This document shows, piece by piece, positions 9,235 to 17,849 of a stretch of DNA of 64,000 nucleotides. Position 1 is the stretch's first letter. Each line of letters starts with the position of its first letter. The translations under genes were made by a program, and so were the position numbers. Under the pieces are notes generated by a model that saw only the letters and a list, made by a program, of their open reading frames with translations, was not told where the DNA came from and did not search any database. Source of the stretch: JAIBJN01 sp963838795 (GTDB lineage Bacteria > Actinomycetota > Thermoleophilia > Gaiellales > Gaiellaceae); NCBI GenBank assembly GCA_963838795.1, contig CAWISL010000018.1:124001-188000 (forward strand). Reading direction: 5' to 3'.

Positions 9235-9873
9235 CTAGAGACACCCGACCGCCGTGAAGCGGAGCGCCGCTGAGGACGGGCCTTCCGCAACCTGCCCGTA
9301 GGCCTCGAACGGAAGCGGCTCGCGGCCTGTGACCTCCGCGCCGGGGCCGGTCGACTGCACGCTCTCCCACACCGTCTCGCCGACCACCAGGCCGCCCCCG
9401 TTGTAGAACCAGGTCCGCACCTTCACGAGCCCGATCGAGCAGTCCACGCCGCCCAGGTAGCGAAGCTCGCCGATCACGGAGGCGACGGGGAAGTCCTGCA
9501 CGATCTGCGGGCTCATGAGCTCGAAGGCTCCGTCCCACCTTCCGTAGTCGACGTCGATCGCCCCGGGAGGGGGCGCCGGAGGAGCGCCCCCGGCGCCGCC
9601 GGCGCCGGCAGTGGTCGTGCCGCCGCCGCCGGAGGCTTCTCCGCCGCCAGAGGAACTCGTCGTCACGCCTAGGCCGCTCGACGTGTCCGTCGGCCCGGTC
9701 TCCTCGAGGACGGTGCGGATCGGGGGACCGGCGTCTGCGGCCCCCGTCGAGCCCGCGGCAGCGAGGTCAGGATCGTCCGAGCCCCCGTCGAGCGCCGAGA
9801 CGATGCCGAAGCCCGCGAGGAAGAAGGCGGGCGCGAGCGCGATGACCGTCCACCGCGAGCGCAGCCAATCCAC
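9235..9873 (-). CDS. Membrane-anchored secreted protein of unknown function
   Basis: 212 residues. An N-terminal helix (about 9-27, VIALAPAFFLAGFGIVSAL) serves as signal anchor, followed by a long Gly/Ser/Thr/Ala/Pro-rich linker (about 30-105) and a C-terminal domain of about 105 residues with two cysteines (in VDCSIG and AVGCL) that could form a disulfide outside the cell. The GTG start is preceded by AGGAGGG. It lies between the PPOX gene and hutH on the same strand, but nothing ties it to histidine use. I do not recognise the C-terminal domain. Confidence 0.7.
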   Translation of the reverse strand: MDWLRSRWTVIALAPAFFLAGFGIVSALDGGSDDPDLAAAGSTGAADAGPPIRTVLEETGPTDTSSGLGVTTSSSGGGEASGGGGTTTAGAGGAGGAPPAPPPGAIDVDYGRWDGAFELMSPQIVQDFPVASVIGELRYLGGVDCSIGLVKVRTWFYNGGGLVVGETVWESVQSTGPGAEVTGREPLPFEAYGQVAEGPSSAALRFTAVGCL

Positions 9874-9930
9874 CCGTCCCTCCTCGTCGCCGTCCCGGAT
9901 CCCCCCGCAGGAGGGTCGCCTCAGGGAAGC

Positions 9931-10356
9931 CTAGCTCGCCTCCGCCCAAGGGCCAATGCCACCGACGCGCTCGGGGGTGATGCGCAGCCGGAAGCCCGGC
10001 GGGGGATCGGGCATGGGCGGGAACGTGACGTCGGGTCCCAGATAGGTGTGCGCGAGGCGCTGGAGGAGCTGCGGCGCCCCGCCCTCCTCGATGACCGCGC
10101 GGCCGTGGACGACCAGGTACTCGCGAAGCCCGAACGCGTTGGTCTCGGCGGTCTCGACGGAGATCGCCACGCGCGGATCGCGTCGGATGTTGCGGAGCTT
10201 CTGCTGTTCGCGCAGATGGGCCGAGACGACGTCGTCCCCCTCGAGCCCGACCCAGACGATCGAGACCTGCGGCCCACCGTCGGGGTTGAGCGTGACGAGG
10301 TGTGCGAGCCCATCGGACTCGAGCACCGAGCGTGCGCTTGCAGGAAGGACGCCCAT
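9931..10356 (-). CDS. PPOX-class (F420/FMN-dependent) oxidoreductase
   Basis: A 141-residue split-barrel protein of the pyridoxamine 5'-phosphate oxidase-like superfamily. The opening LAHLVTLNPDGGPQVSIVWVGLEGDDVV and RNIRRDPRVAISVE match the actinobacterial PPOX class that binds F420 or flavin. The substrate is not predictable. It sits 22 bases downstream of the formimidoyltransferase-like gene on the same strand. A TAGAGT box eight bases before the ATG could give a leaderless transcript. Full length, with no sign of decay. Confidence 0.85.
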   Translation of the reverse strand: MGVLPASARSVLESDGLAHLVTLNPDGGPQVSIVWVGLEGDDVVSAHLREQQKLRNIRRDPRVAISVETAETNAFGLREYLVVHGRAVIEEGGAPQLLQRLAHTYLGPDVTFPPMPDPPPGFRLRITPERVGGIGPWAEAS

Positions 10357-10364
10357 CGTTCGCC

Positions 10365-10370
10365 ACTCTA
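10365..10370 (-). promoter_or_regulatory. Putative -10 box for the PPOX gene
   Basis: TAGAGT on the minus strand ends eight bases before the ATG at 10356, in the 22-base gap after the upstream gene. No SD is present. Confidence 0.4.
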
Positions 10371-10378
10371 GAAGACAA

Positions 10379-11266
10379 TCACCGCTCGACGAGCCGAAGC
10401 TCGAGCACCCGCGACGGGTCGAAGCCCTCGATCCTGAGCAGCTCGCCGGCAGCCTCGACCGCTGGTCCGGCGGGCATGAGCCCGACCAGTTCGGAGCCGG
10501 CGACCTCGATCCCGCGCGCTTTGGCCTCGGCGGCGATCCGGCCGACGATCTCGTGCAGGCTGGCGGCCCGCCAATCGGTCACGTTCATGCTCACCTGCAC
10601 CAGGCCGGCCCGCGGCAAAGCGAGGCCGAGCGCGCGAACGCCCGGAAAGCCGCCGTCCCGCTCCCGCACCAGGCCGGCGATCGCACGAGCGGCCCCGACG
10701 TCGTCGGAGCGGAGGTTGACGTTGAAGGCGACGAGCGGCCGGCGGACGCCGACCAGCACGGCCCCTGCCCTGGGGTGAAGCCGATCGGGCCCGCGGTCGG
10801 GCCTGAGCTCCCCGGCGTCGACCCGTCGCTGGAGCTCCTCCGGGCCGCCGCGCCGGAAGAACGCCGGCTCGCGCCGGTCGCTCGTGAGCCGACCGTAGAA
10901 GAACACCGGAAGCGCCAGCTCCGTCCCGATCCGATCTGCGAGCGCGAGCGCCGCCTCGCGCGCGTCGGGCTCCGCCTCGGCCTCGAGCGGGACGAGCGGG
11001 ACGACGTCGACGGCGCCGATGCGCGGGTGCGCGCCCTGGTGCTCCCTGAGGTCGATCCGCTCGGCCGCGACGGCGATGCCGACGAGCAACGTCTCGACCA
11101 GCTCCTGCCCGCTTCCGACGAGGGTGAAGACGGAGCGATGGTGGTCCCCGTCGGTGTGCACGTCCAAGAGCCGCGCCGGCGCCGAGAAGGCGTTGCGGAG
11201 CGCCAAGAGGACGTTCTCGTCGCGCCCCTCGGAGACGTTCGGGACGGATTCGAGGGGAAGCGCCAT
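10379..11266 (-). CDS. Glutamate formimidoyltransferase-like protein
   Basis: Matches the formiminotransferase domain: opening LESVPNVSEGRDENVL, then DVHTDGDHHRSVFTLVG and EHQGAHPRIGAVDVVPLVPL, and later SMNVTDWRAASLHEIV. In this family the formimino group of N-formiminoglutamate is transferred to tetrahydrofolate. At 295 residues it has only the transferase domains and lacks the cyclodeaminase domain of mammalian FTCD. Its position upstream of hutH-hutU-hutI on the same strand, in a hut set without a visible hutG or hutF, supports a role in the last step of histidine degradation. A general folate role cannot be excluded. Confidence 0.88.
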   Translation of the reverse strand: MALPLESVPNVSEGRDENVLLALRNAFSAPARLLDVHTDGDHHRSVFTLVGSGQELVETLLVGIAVAAERIDLREHQGAHPRIGAVDVVPLVPLEAEAEPDAREAALALADRIGTELALPVFFYGRLTSDRREPAFFRRGGPEELQRRVDAGELRPDRGPDRLHPRAGAVLVGVRRPLVAFNVNLRSDDVGAARAIAGLVRERDGGFPGVRALGLALPRAGLVQVSMNVTDWRAASLHEIVGRIAAEAKARGIEVAGSELVGLMPAGPAVEAAGELLRIEGFDPSRVLELRLVER

Positions 11267-11370
11267 CGCTGGAGCTTACGGAAGCGTCGAGCGAGATTTG
11301 GAATGGCCGCACCTACACTCGACGTTGGGATCCCTGGTGGCGAAATGAGCACCCCAACCTGCGCACGTTC

Positions 11371-13116
11371 GTGCGCCTGCTCGGCTTTCTGCGGCCGTAT
11401 CGCTGGTCGCTCGCCGTTTCGATCGTGCTCGCCGTCGGCTCCCAGGCCGCGGCAGTCGCGATCGCCTTCCTCACCGGCGACGCGCTCGAGAGCGCCGTCG
11501 ACGCGCAGAGCGGCAGCCAGCTCTGGACGCTCGCCTTCGCCATCCTCCTCGTCGGCGCCGCGCGGGCCGTCTTCATGGCAGGGCGACGCCTGATCTCGGG
11601 TCGGCAGGCGCTCGCCGTCGAGTACGACATGCGCGACGGCATCTACGCGAAGCTCCTCCGGCTCTCCTTCGGCTTCTACGACCGCCACCAGACCGGCCAG
11701 CTGATGTCGAGGGCGACGGTCGACCTTCAGTCGGTCCGCTTCTTCCTCGGCTACGGGCTCATCTTCTTCTTCCAGCACGTGCTCACGATCGTCGGGGTCA
11801 CGATCGTCCTCTTCATCGTCGACTGGAAGCTCGCCCTTGCCGCGATGGCGTTCACGCCCACCCTGGTGTTCCTCGCCTTCCGCTACTCGCAGGTCTCGCA
11901 CCCGATCCTCCGCGACGTTCAGCAGAAGATGGCCGACGTCGCCACCGTGGCCGAAGAGAGCATCGTCGGCGTCCACGTCGTCAAGTCGTTCGCCCAGGAG
12001 GAGAACGAGGCCACGAAGTTCGGAGCGAGAACCGAGAGCGTCTTTCGGCGCTCGATCGACGCGAACCGCCAGAGGGCGATCTACGTCCCGCTCCTCTCCT
12101 TCCTGCCGCTCATCGCGCAGGCGACCGTGCTGCTCTACGGCGGCCGAATGGTGGCGAGCGGGGAGCTCGCGCTCAACTCGTTCTTCGCCTTCAACGTGCT
12201 CGTGCTGATGCTCGTCCTGCCCTTGCGGATGCTCGGCATGTGGATCGGGCAGGCACAGCGCGCCACGGCCTCCGGCGAGCGGATCTTCGAGGTGATCGAC
12301 GAGGTCGAGGACGTCAGCGACGCACCCCGGGCGCGCGAGCTCCCGGCCGGCGAGGGCCGGATCGCCTTCGAGGGCGCCGCCTTCGCGTATGCACCAGGCC
12401 GGCCCGTCCTCGAGGAGGTCGACCTCGAGATCGAGCCCGGGCGGACGATCGCGCTCATCGGCCAGACCGGGTCCGGCAAGACGACGCTCGCGTCGCTTGT
12501 CCCGCGCTTCTACGACGTGACGGGTGGCAGGGTGACCATCGACGGCGCCGACGTTCGCGACGTGAAGCTCGCGTCGCTCCGTCGCGCGATCGGGATCGTC
12601 GCCCAGGATCCGTTCCTCTTCTCCGCGACCGTGCGGGAGAACATCGCCTTCGGCGCCCCGGACGCGACTGACGAGGATGTTGTTCGGGCAGCGCGCCTGG
12701 CCCAGGCCCACGACTTCATCGATGAGCTTCAGGACGGGTACGAGACGACGATCGGCGAGCGCGGGATCACGCTCTCCGGCGGCCAGCGCCAGCGGATCGC
12801 GATCGCACGCGCACTCATCCTCGACCCGCGCATCCTCATCCTCGACGACGCGACCGCGTCCGTCGACGCGACGACCGAGGCTCGCATCCGTCTCGGGCTG
12901 CGCGAGGCGATGAAGGGCCGAACGACCCTCATCGTCGCGCACCGGCTCTCGACGATTGCCCTAGCCGACGAGCTGGTCGTCCTCGACGGCGGCCGGATCG
13001 TCGCGCGCGGGACCCAGGCCGAGCTCCTGGAGCGAAGCTCCGTCTTCAGGGAGATCTACGAGCACGGGCTGCTCGAGCGCGAGTTCGCCGAGCGCGTGGA
13101 GGCGGCGGGAGCGTGA
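11371..13116 (+). CDS. ABC exporter half-transporter A (degenerate Walker B)
   Basis: A 581-residue ABC type IV exporter: six membrane helices in about residues 1-300, then an ATPase domain with Walker A GQTGSGKTT (about 363-371), canonical signature LSGGQ (about 468) and Walker B ILILDDATASVD, where the catalytic Glu is Asp; the H-loop is VAHRLS. This suggests that it supplies the degenerate ATP site of a heterodimer with the next gene. No ATG/GTG/TTG in this frame lies further upstream until the frame loses likeness, so GTG 11371 is chosen; a TACACT box at 11314 could be its -10. Substrate unknown (drug- or lipid-exporter type). Confidence 0.93.
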   Translation: MRLLGFLRPYRWSLAVSIVLAVGSQAAAVAIAFLTGDALESAVDAQSGSQLWTLAFAILLVGAARAVFMAGRRLISGRQALAVEYDMRDGIYAKLLRLSFGFYDRHQTGQLMSRATVDLQSVRFFLGYGLIFFFQHVLTIVGVTIVLFIVDWKLALAAMAFTPTLVFLAFRYSQVSHPILRDVQQKMADVATVAEESIVGVHVVKSFAQEENEATKFGARTESVFRRSIDANRQRAIYVPLLSFLPLIAQATVLLYGGRMVASGELALNSFFAFNVLVLMLVLPLRMLGMWIGQAQRATASGERIFEVIDEVEDVSDAPRARELPAGEGRIAFEGAAFAYAPGRPVLEEVDLEIEPGRTIALIGQTGSGKTTLASLVPRFYDVTGGRVTIDGADVRDVKLASLRRAIGIVAQDPFLFSATVRENIAFGAPDATDEDVVRAARLAQAHDFIDELQDGYETTIGERGITLSGGQRQRIAIARALILDPRILILDDATASVDATTEARIRLGLREAMKGRTTLIVAHRLSTIALADELVVLDGGRIVARGTQAELLERSSVFREIYEHGLLEREFAERVEAAGA

Positions 13117-13255
13117 CGAGTCGGCACGAATTCGGCGCGGTCCCGTCTCCCACGCATGCGGATTTCCACGCTAGGCTCGAGGCCATCGGGCTGGGGAGGT
13201 GGGGCTCCCTCTTCACGGGCGCGTGTGACCTAGAAGAGGTACCCGGCCGCGGTGG

Positions 13256-15070
13256 GTGGTGGCGATCGTGAAGGTCTGGCAGGCCGGATCGCATCTCACG
13301 ATGCAGCGCGGGGCCGACGTGAAGGACTGGTCGTGGGCGCAGACCGTCCGGCGGGTCTCGACGCTCGCGCGCCTGACCGCACGCTACCGGGCCCGGACGT
13401 TCCTCGCGGTGGCCTCGCTCGTCGTCGCGACGCTGACGGCGCTCGCACCGCCGCTCCTGGCGAAGTTCGCCATCGACGACGGGATCAGCGGAGGCGACCT
13501 CGAAGCGCTGACGCTCTTCTCCGTCCTCTTCGTGGTCGCTGGCCTGGCGAACCTGTTCGCGAGCATGGCGCAGACCTACTTCACGGGCTGGACCGGGGAG
13601 CGCATCCTCGCCGACCTGCGCAACAAGCTCTTCCGCCACCTGCAGCGGCTCTCCCTCGGCTACTACGAGCGCAACCGCGCGGGCGTCGTCATCAGCCGCC
13701 TCACCAACGATGTCGAGGCCCTCGACCAGCTCGTGACCGACGGGGTCTCGAGCCTCTTCCAGAACACGCTCCTGCTCGTGGGCACGGCGATCATCCTGTT
13801 CGCGCTCGACTGGCGCCTCGCGCTCGCCGCGCTCGCCGTCTTCCCGCTGATGGCGATCGCGACGAGCCTCTTCCGGAGACGATCCTCGCGGGCCTACCGC
13901 GCGGTGCGCGAGCGGCTCGGCCTCGTCACGGCGACGTTGGCCGAGGACATCGCGGGCATGCGCGTCGTCCAGTCCTTCACGCGCGAGGGCGCCAACCAAC
14001 GCCAGTTTCGCTCGGTGAACGACCGCTACCGCGACTCGAACCAGGAGACCGTCGTCCTGAACGGCCTCTACTTCCCGTTCGTCGACTTCCTGGCCGCCGT
14101 GGCGACGGCGACCGTGCTCGGCTTCGGCGGCTGGCTCACCCTGGAGGGGCAGGTGACCGTCGGCACGCTCTTCGCCTTCCTCCTCTACCTGTCGAACTTC
14201 TTCGACCCGGTCCAGCAGCTCTCCCAGCTCTACAACACGTTTCTGTCGGCGGTCGCCGCGCTCGACAAGATCATGGACGTGATGGACGAGGAGCCCGAGA
14301 TCGTCGACCGGCGGGACGCGGAGCCTCTGCCGCAGATCGACGGCCACGTCCGCTTCGACGGCGTGCGCTTCGGGTACGGCTCGGGGCCGGAGATCCTGCA
14401 CGGCCTCGACCTCGACGTGCCGGCGGGGACGACCGTCGCGCTCGTCGGCCACACGGGCGCCGGAAAGTCCACCATCGCCAAGCTGCTGGCCCGCTTCTAC
14501 GACCCGCGCGAGGGGTCGATCACGATCGACGGACACGACCTGAGGGACGTGACACAGCGAAGCCTCCGGCGTCAGCTCGGCATCGTGCCTCAGGAGGGCT
14601 TCCTCTTTGCGGGGACCGTGCGCGAGAACATCGCCTTCGGACGCCCGGACGCCTCCGGCGAGGACGTCGCCGCGGCAGCGCGCGCGGTCGGTGCTGACGA
14701 ATTCATCCTCGAGCTCGAGGACGGCTACGACACCGAGGTCGCTGAGCGCGGCAGCCGTCTGTCGCTCGGCCAACGGCAGCTCGTCGCATTCGCCCGGGCG
14801 CTCCTGGCCGACCCGCGCATCCTCATCCTCGACGAGGCGACGTCGAGCGTCGACATCGGCACCGAGCGCAGGATCGAGCTCGGCCTCCGCCGGCTGCTGG
14901 CCGGCCGGACGGCGTTCATCATCGCCCACCGCCTCTCGACGATCCGCCGCGCGGACCTGATCGTCGTCCTCGAGCACGGCGAGATCGTCGAGCTGGGCAC
15001 GCACGAGGAGCTGGTCGCCCTCGACGGGCGCTACCGCTCGCTCTACGGCGACTGGGCGGCCGCCGCATAG
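13256..15070 (+). CDS. ABC exporter half-transporter B (LSLGQ signature)
   Basis: A 604-residue partner of the preceding gene: N-terminal cytoplasmic extension, six membrane helices, ATPase domain with Walker A GHTGAGKST, signature LSLGQ instead of LSGGQ, normal Walker B LILDEATSSVD with its catalytic Glu, and H-loop AHRLS. The canonical catalytic Glu here and the canonical signature in the first protein would together form one active ATP site, as in TM287/288-type heterodimers. The start is uncertain: GTG 13256 is the longest, ATG 13301 is possible. A 139-base gap separates it from the partner gene. Confidence 0.93.
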   Translation: MVAIVKVWQAGSHLTMQRGADVKDWSWAQTVRRVSTLARLTARYRARTFLAVASLVVATLTALAPPLLAKFAIDDGISGGDLEALTLFSVLFVVAGLANLFASMAQTYFTGWTGERILADLRNKLFRHLQRLSLGYYERNRAGVVISRLTNDVEALDQLVTDGVSSLFQNTLLLVGTAIILFALDWRLALAALAVFPLMAIATSLFRRRSSRAYRAVRERLGLVTATLAEDIAGMRVVQSFTREGANQRQFRSVNDRYRDSNQETVVLNGLYFPFVDFLAAVATATVLGFGGWLTLEGQVTVGTLFAFLLYLSNFFDPVQQLSQLYNTFLSAVAALDKIMDVMDEEPEIVDRRDAEPLPQIDGHVRFDGVRFGYGSGPEILHGLDLDVPAGTTVALVGHTGAGKSTIAKLLARFYDPREGSITIDGHDLRDVTQRSLRRQLGIVPQEGFLFAGTVRENIAFGRPDASGEDVAAAARAVGADEFILELEDGYDTEVAERGSRLSLGQRQLVAFARALLADPRILILDEATSSVDIGTERRIELGLRRLLAGRTAFIIAHRLSTIRRADLIVVLEHGEIVELGTHEELVALDGRYRSLYGDWAAAA

Positions 15071-15095
15071 CCTGGCGTCCGGCCGGCCCGTCCCG

Positions 15096-15101
15096 TAAGC
15101 T
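15096..15101 (+). promoter_or_regulatory. Putative -10 box for the 233-aa membrane protein gene
   Basis: TAAGCT ends seven bases before the GTG at 15109, consistent with a leaderless transcript. No SD. Confidence 0.4.
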
Positions 15102-15108
15102 CCCGCGC

Positions 15109-15810
15109 GTGAATCCCCTGAGCGGCGTGTTCGGCGAGGCCTGGGAGCTCTACAAGGCGCACTGGCGCCATTTCTTCTCGATCGCGGTCGTCGTGTTCGT
15201 GGTTCTCGCCGCGGTCGGGATCCTGCTCTCCTGGCTCCTCGGCGTGCTCGGGGTCGTGATCAGCGCGTTCATCAGCATCGCCGGCACCTTCTGGCTGCAG
15301 GGCGCCCTGATCCAGGCCGTCAGCGACGTTCGAGACGGCCGCGCCGACCTGTCGGTGTCGGAGACCTTCAACCAGGTCTCGCCGAAGCTCGGCAAGATCG
15401 TGGTCACCGGGATCCTCCTCGGCATCGCGATCGCCATCGGGCTCGCGCTGCTGATCGCGCCCGGGCTCTTCCTGCTGACGATCTGGATCGCGGTGATCCC
15501 CGCGATCGTCCTCGAAGACCGCGGCATCGGCGAGTCCTTCGGGCGAAGCCGCGAGCTCGTGCGCGGAAGCGGGTGGAACGTCTTCGGCGTAATCGTCCTC
15601 ACCTTCCTCATCCTCATCGGGGTCAGCATCGTCGTCGGCATCGTCCTCTCGCCGCTCGCGGACTGGATCGGCAGCCTGATCCAGCAGTTCGTCTCGACGA
15701 CGGTCGTGACGCCCTTCGTCGCCACGATCTGGACGCTCGTCTACTACCGGCTCAAGGCACGCGAGGACGAGGCGACGGCTCCCGCTCCCGAGGCCCAGCC
15801 CGCGACGTAG
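15109..15810 (+). CDS. Integral membrane protein, unknown function
   Basis: A 233-residue protein with about five to six hydrophobic segments (roughly 22-45, 48-65, 100-125, 128-145, 162-186, 190-212). The sequence ERGIGES-like VLEDRGIGESFGRSRELVRG between helices resembles YciC/glycerophosphodiester phosphodiesterase-membrane-domain-like proteins, which are poorly characterised. A short Pro/Ala-rich tail ends the protein. It follows the exporter pair by 38 bases and may be co-expressed, but a TAAGCT box next to the GTG suggests its own start. The family assignment is tentative. Confidence 0.8.
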   Translation: MNPLSGVFGEAWELYKAHWRHFFSIAVVVFVVLAAVGILLSWLLGVLGVVISAFISIAGTFWLQGALIQAVSDVRDGRADLSVSETFNQVSPKLGKIVVTGILLGIAIAIGLALLIAPGLFLLTIWIAVIPAIVLEDRGIGESFGRSRELVRGSGWNVFGVIVLTFLILIGVSIVVGIVLSPLADWIGSLIQQFVSTTVVTPFVATIWTLVYYRLKAREDEATAPAPEAQPAT

Positions 15811-15829
15811 TCGAGCGTCGCGGCCCGTG

Positions 15830-15835
15830 TAGGCT
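15830..15835 (+). promoter_or_regulatory. Putative -10 box for the HD-fold gene
   Basis: TAGGCT ends nine bases before the ATG at 15845; a GGGCGGG stretch in between could also act as a weak SD. Confidence 0.35.
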
Positions 15836-15844
15836 CCGGGCGGG

Positions 15845-16726
15845 ATGACGGAGCTCGACCCGACGACCGAGGCGCGCATCGACGACCCCGTCGCCCAGGA
15901 GGCCGAGCGCGAGACCCTCCTGACGCCCGCGCAGGCGATCGAGCGCATGCGGATCAAGGTGCCGCCGCGCGCCAACAAGAAGCTTCGCGTCCTGGTCGAG
16001 CGGGTGAACGCCGACGCCCAGCTCAAGGGCTGGTGGCACGTCGCCAACGTGAACGCAGTCAAGCGCCTCGAGATCAACGACCACTCGTGGGTGCACATCC
16101 AGATCGTCGCCAACATCGGGCTCAAGCTCCTGCGCCAGCTCGCCAAGCACGACGTCGAGCCCGGCGTCGTCCGCGACTATGGGATGAGCCAGGACGACGC
16201 CGAGGTGGTCGTCGCCCTCGGCGCGTTCCTCCACTGCATCGGAATGGCGGTGCACCGTGACGGCCACGAGGACTGGAGCCTCTTCCTCGCCGACCCGAAG
16301 ATCCGCGAGCTTCTCGACGGCCTCTACGAGGAGCCGGAGGTGACCGTGATGGCCTCCGAGGTGCTCCAGGCGATCACGAGCCACCGCCAGGACGGGAGGC
16401 CGCTGACCCTCGAAGCGGGGATCGTTCGCGTCGCCGACGCGCTCGACATGGCCGAGGGCCGTTCGCGCATTCCGTTCCAGCACGGTCGCGTCTCGATCCA
16501 CTCGCTCTCCGCGGCCGCAATCGAGGGCGTCGAGATCAAGGACGGGCAAACTGCGCCCGTGCTGATCGAGATCACCATGAACAACTCCTCGGGGATCTAC
16601 CAGGTGGACGAGCTCCTGAAGGCGAAACTCCGCGGCTCGGGCCTCGAGCCGTACGTCGAGGTCGTCGCCCATATCGACACCGAGGCCGAGAAGAGCCTGA
16701 TCCCGCTCTACACCCTGGAGCTCTGA
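15845..16726 (+). CDS. HD-superfamily phosphohydrolase-like protein
   Basis: 293 residues with the layout of an HD-fold protein: H84 in DHSWVHIQIV, the central FLHCIGMAVHRDGHED (residues 128-143), an ITSHRQDG stretch and VADALDMAEGR (about residues 196-206). The usual HD doublet at the centre is HC here (H130-C131), so a metal ligand is altered. It resembles archaeal-type HD phosphohydrolases, but activity is uncertain. The C-terminal part (about 215-293) is a separate domain with strand-rich sequence. It is followed directly by tRNA-Gln. Confidence 0.8.
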   Translation: MTELDPTTEARIDDPVAQEAERETLLTPAQAIERMRIKVPPRANKKLRVLVERVNADAQLKGWWHVANVNAVKRLEINDHSWVHIQIVANIGLKLLRQLAKHDVEPGVVRDYGMSQDDAEVVVALGAFLHCIGMAVHRDGHEDWSLFLADPKIRELLDGLYEEPEVTVMASEVLQAITSHRQDGRPLTLEAGIVRVADALDMAEGRSRIPFQHGRVSIHSLSAAAIEGVEIKDGQTAPVLIEITMNNSSGIYQVDELLKAKLRGSGLEPYVEVVAHIDTEAEKSLIPLYTLEL

Positions 16727-16748
16727 CGGCCGCCGCGCCCGAGGCGGC

Positions 16749-16754
16749 TACACT
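16749..16754 (+). promoter_or_regulatory. Putative -10 box of tRNA-Gln
   Basis: TACACT ends eleven bases before the tRNA 5' end. No convincing -35. Confidence 0.5.
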
Positions 16755-16765
16755 AGGCGTGCCGT

Positions 16766-16836
16766 TGCGGGGTCGTCTAACGGTAGGACGCCCGGCTCTG
16801 GACCGGGTAGTCTAGGTTCGAATCCTAGCCCCGCAG
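16766..16836 (+). tRNA. tRNA-Gln (CTG anticodon)
   Basis: A 71-base cloverleaf: acceptor TGCGGGG pairs with CCCCGCA, the anticodon stem CCCGG/CCGGG encloses loop CTCTGGA with anticodon CTG, and the T arm is CTAGG-TTCGAAT-CCTAG. U1-A72 is typical of glutamine tRNA. CCA is not encoded. A terminator hairpin follows immediately, and an accessory region lies downstream. Confidence 0.97.
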
Positions 16837-16879
16837 CCTGAGAGAAACCCCCGCAAGCGCGGGGGTTTTCTGTCTCAGG
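16837..16879 (+). terminator. Nested terminator hairpin after tRNA-Gln
   Basis: The inner stem CCCCCGC/GCGGGGG (16848-16865) is followed by TTTT. It is nested in an outer repeat CCTGAGA/TCTCAGG that could extend the stem. Confidence 0.9.
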
Positions 16880-17046
16880 AGGAGAGCCGCTGTCGGCCCG
16901 GATCGGGCCGGACGGGTCGCGACCGGTCGGGCGGGCCAGGGACGATGATCGCGCGGCTCTCGCTGGCGGCCGGTGGGCGGCGCTTCGCTGGCACGCCGAC
17001 TGCTGCTGCGAGCTCCCGGACGTCGGTTCGAGGAGGCCCGAGAGGG

Positions 17047-17802
17047 CTAGCGAGGCCCTGGCTCGGTGGGCGAGCTGAGCGTCGGTTCAGCTTCGCCTAC
17101 CGTCCCGGATTGCAGGTTCCCTTCCTTCGCCCGCTCGGCCGCGTCCGGGGGCGGGAACCGCACATTTGCCGCGCTGGCTACCTCTTCGACCCGTGTTGCG
17201 ATCTCGCGAATGTCGTCAAGGAGCTGACTGCGCTCATGCTGAATGGTCTCGGTGTCGGCGTGGAGCTCGCGCATCCGTGCCTCCGCCTCTTCGCGCAGGG
17301 CAGCGACCTCATCGTTTGCGCGCTGGAGGTGCTCGGCAGCCTCCTTCGAGGCTTGCGCGACGGTTGCCTCCGCCGCAGCCTTTGAGCGGGCGGTGCTTTC
17401 GGCCGCCGCTGCCTTCGCTTTGGCAACGACGTCCTCGGCTTCCTGTTTTGCAGCGGCAGTGCTCTCTTCCGCGTCCTGGCGCGCGGCGACGGTGATCTGT
17501 TCGGCCGTCTCTCCCACCCGCTCGAGGATTCCTTTCGTCTGTTCACCGACCCGCTCGAGCGCCTGCTTGACCGCTGCCTCTGGCGAGCGGGTGACCTCGA
17601 GTTCCGCAACCAGGTGCTGGACGCGGCTCACGTAGGCATCGACGGCCCCGCGATCGTAACCACGAACCGAAACGGGGAAGGAGACGTCGCCGATCTCACT
17701 CGGAACGCCTCGGCGCTCGGTCGAATCTTCGTCTCCCTCGGGCGAGGCGAGCGATTCTCCGCCATCAGTCCGGCCTTGGTCCCGGGGCTCCCCACTTGCC
17801 AC
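17047..17802 (-). CDS. DivIVA-like coiled-coil protein, copy 1
   Basis: A 251-residue protein. About residues 38-60 read FPVSVRGYDRGAVDAYVSRV, the N-terminal signature of DivIVA-type domains (an RGYD turn and a short amphipathic helix). A long Ala/Glu/Lys-rich coiled coil follows (about 75-215), then a disordered tail. DivIVA proteins mark curved membrane and organise growth or division; whether this copy does so is unknown. The N-terminus carries about 37 extra disordered residues. It shares its domain order with the gene immediately upstream at 17850, so the pair looks like a tandem duplication. Confidence 0.8.
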   Translation of the reverse strand: MASGEPRDQGRTDGGESLASPEGDEDSTERRGVPSEIGDVSFPVSVRGYDRGAVDAYVSRVQHLVAELEVTRSPEAAVKQALERVGEQTKGILERVGETAEQITVAARQDAEESTAAAKQEAEDVVAKAKAAAAESTARSKAAAEATVAQASKEAAEHLQRANDEVAALREEAEARMRELHADTETIQHERSQLLDDIREIATRVEEVASAANVRFPPPDAAERAKEGNLQSGTVGEAEPTLSSPTEPGPR

Positions 17803-17849
17803 AGCTCGAGTATGACGCGAAATCCGAGAGTCTGTGGGGCGGCTAAGGC

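Noticed and set aside
10591..12942. A 783-codon open frame antisense to the formimidoyltransferase and exporter genes
   Set aside because: Low-complexity Arg/Asp/Glu/Gly text without family marks; a shadow of GC-rich coding sequence on the other strand.
13046..15004. A 652-codon open frame antisense to exporter half B
   Set aside because: Covers a clear ABC transporter; composition is typical of antisense frames in GC-rich genes.
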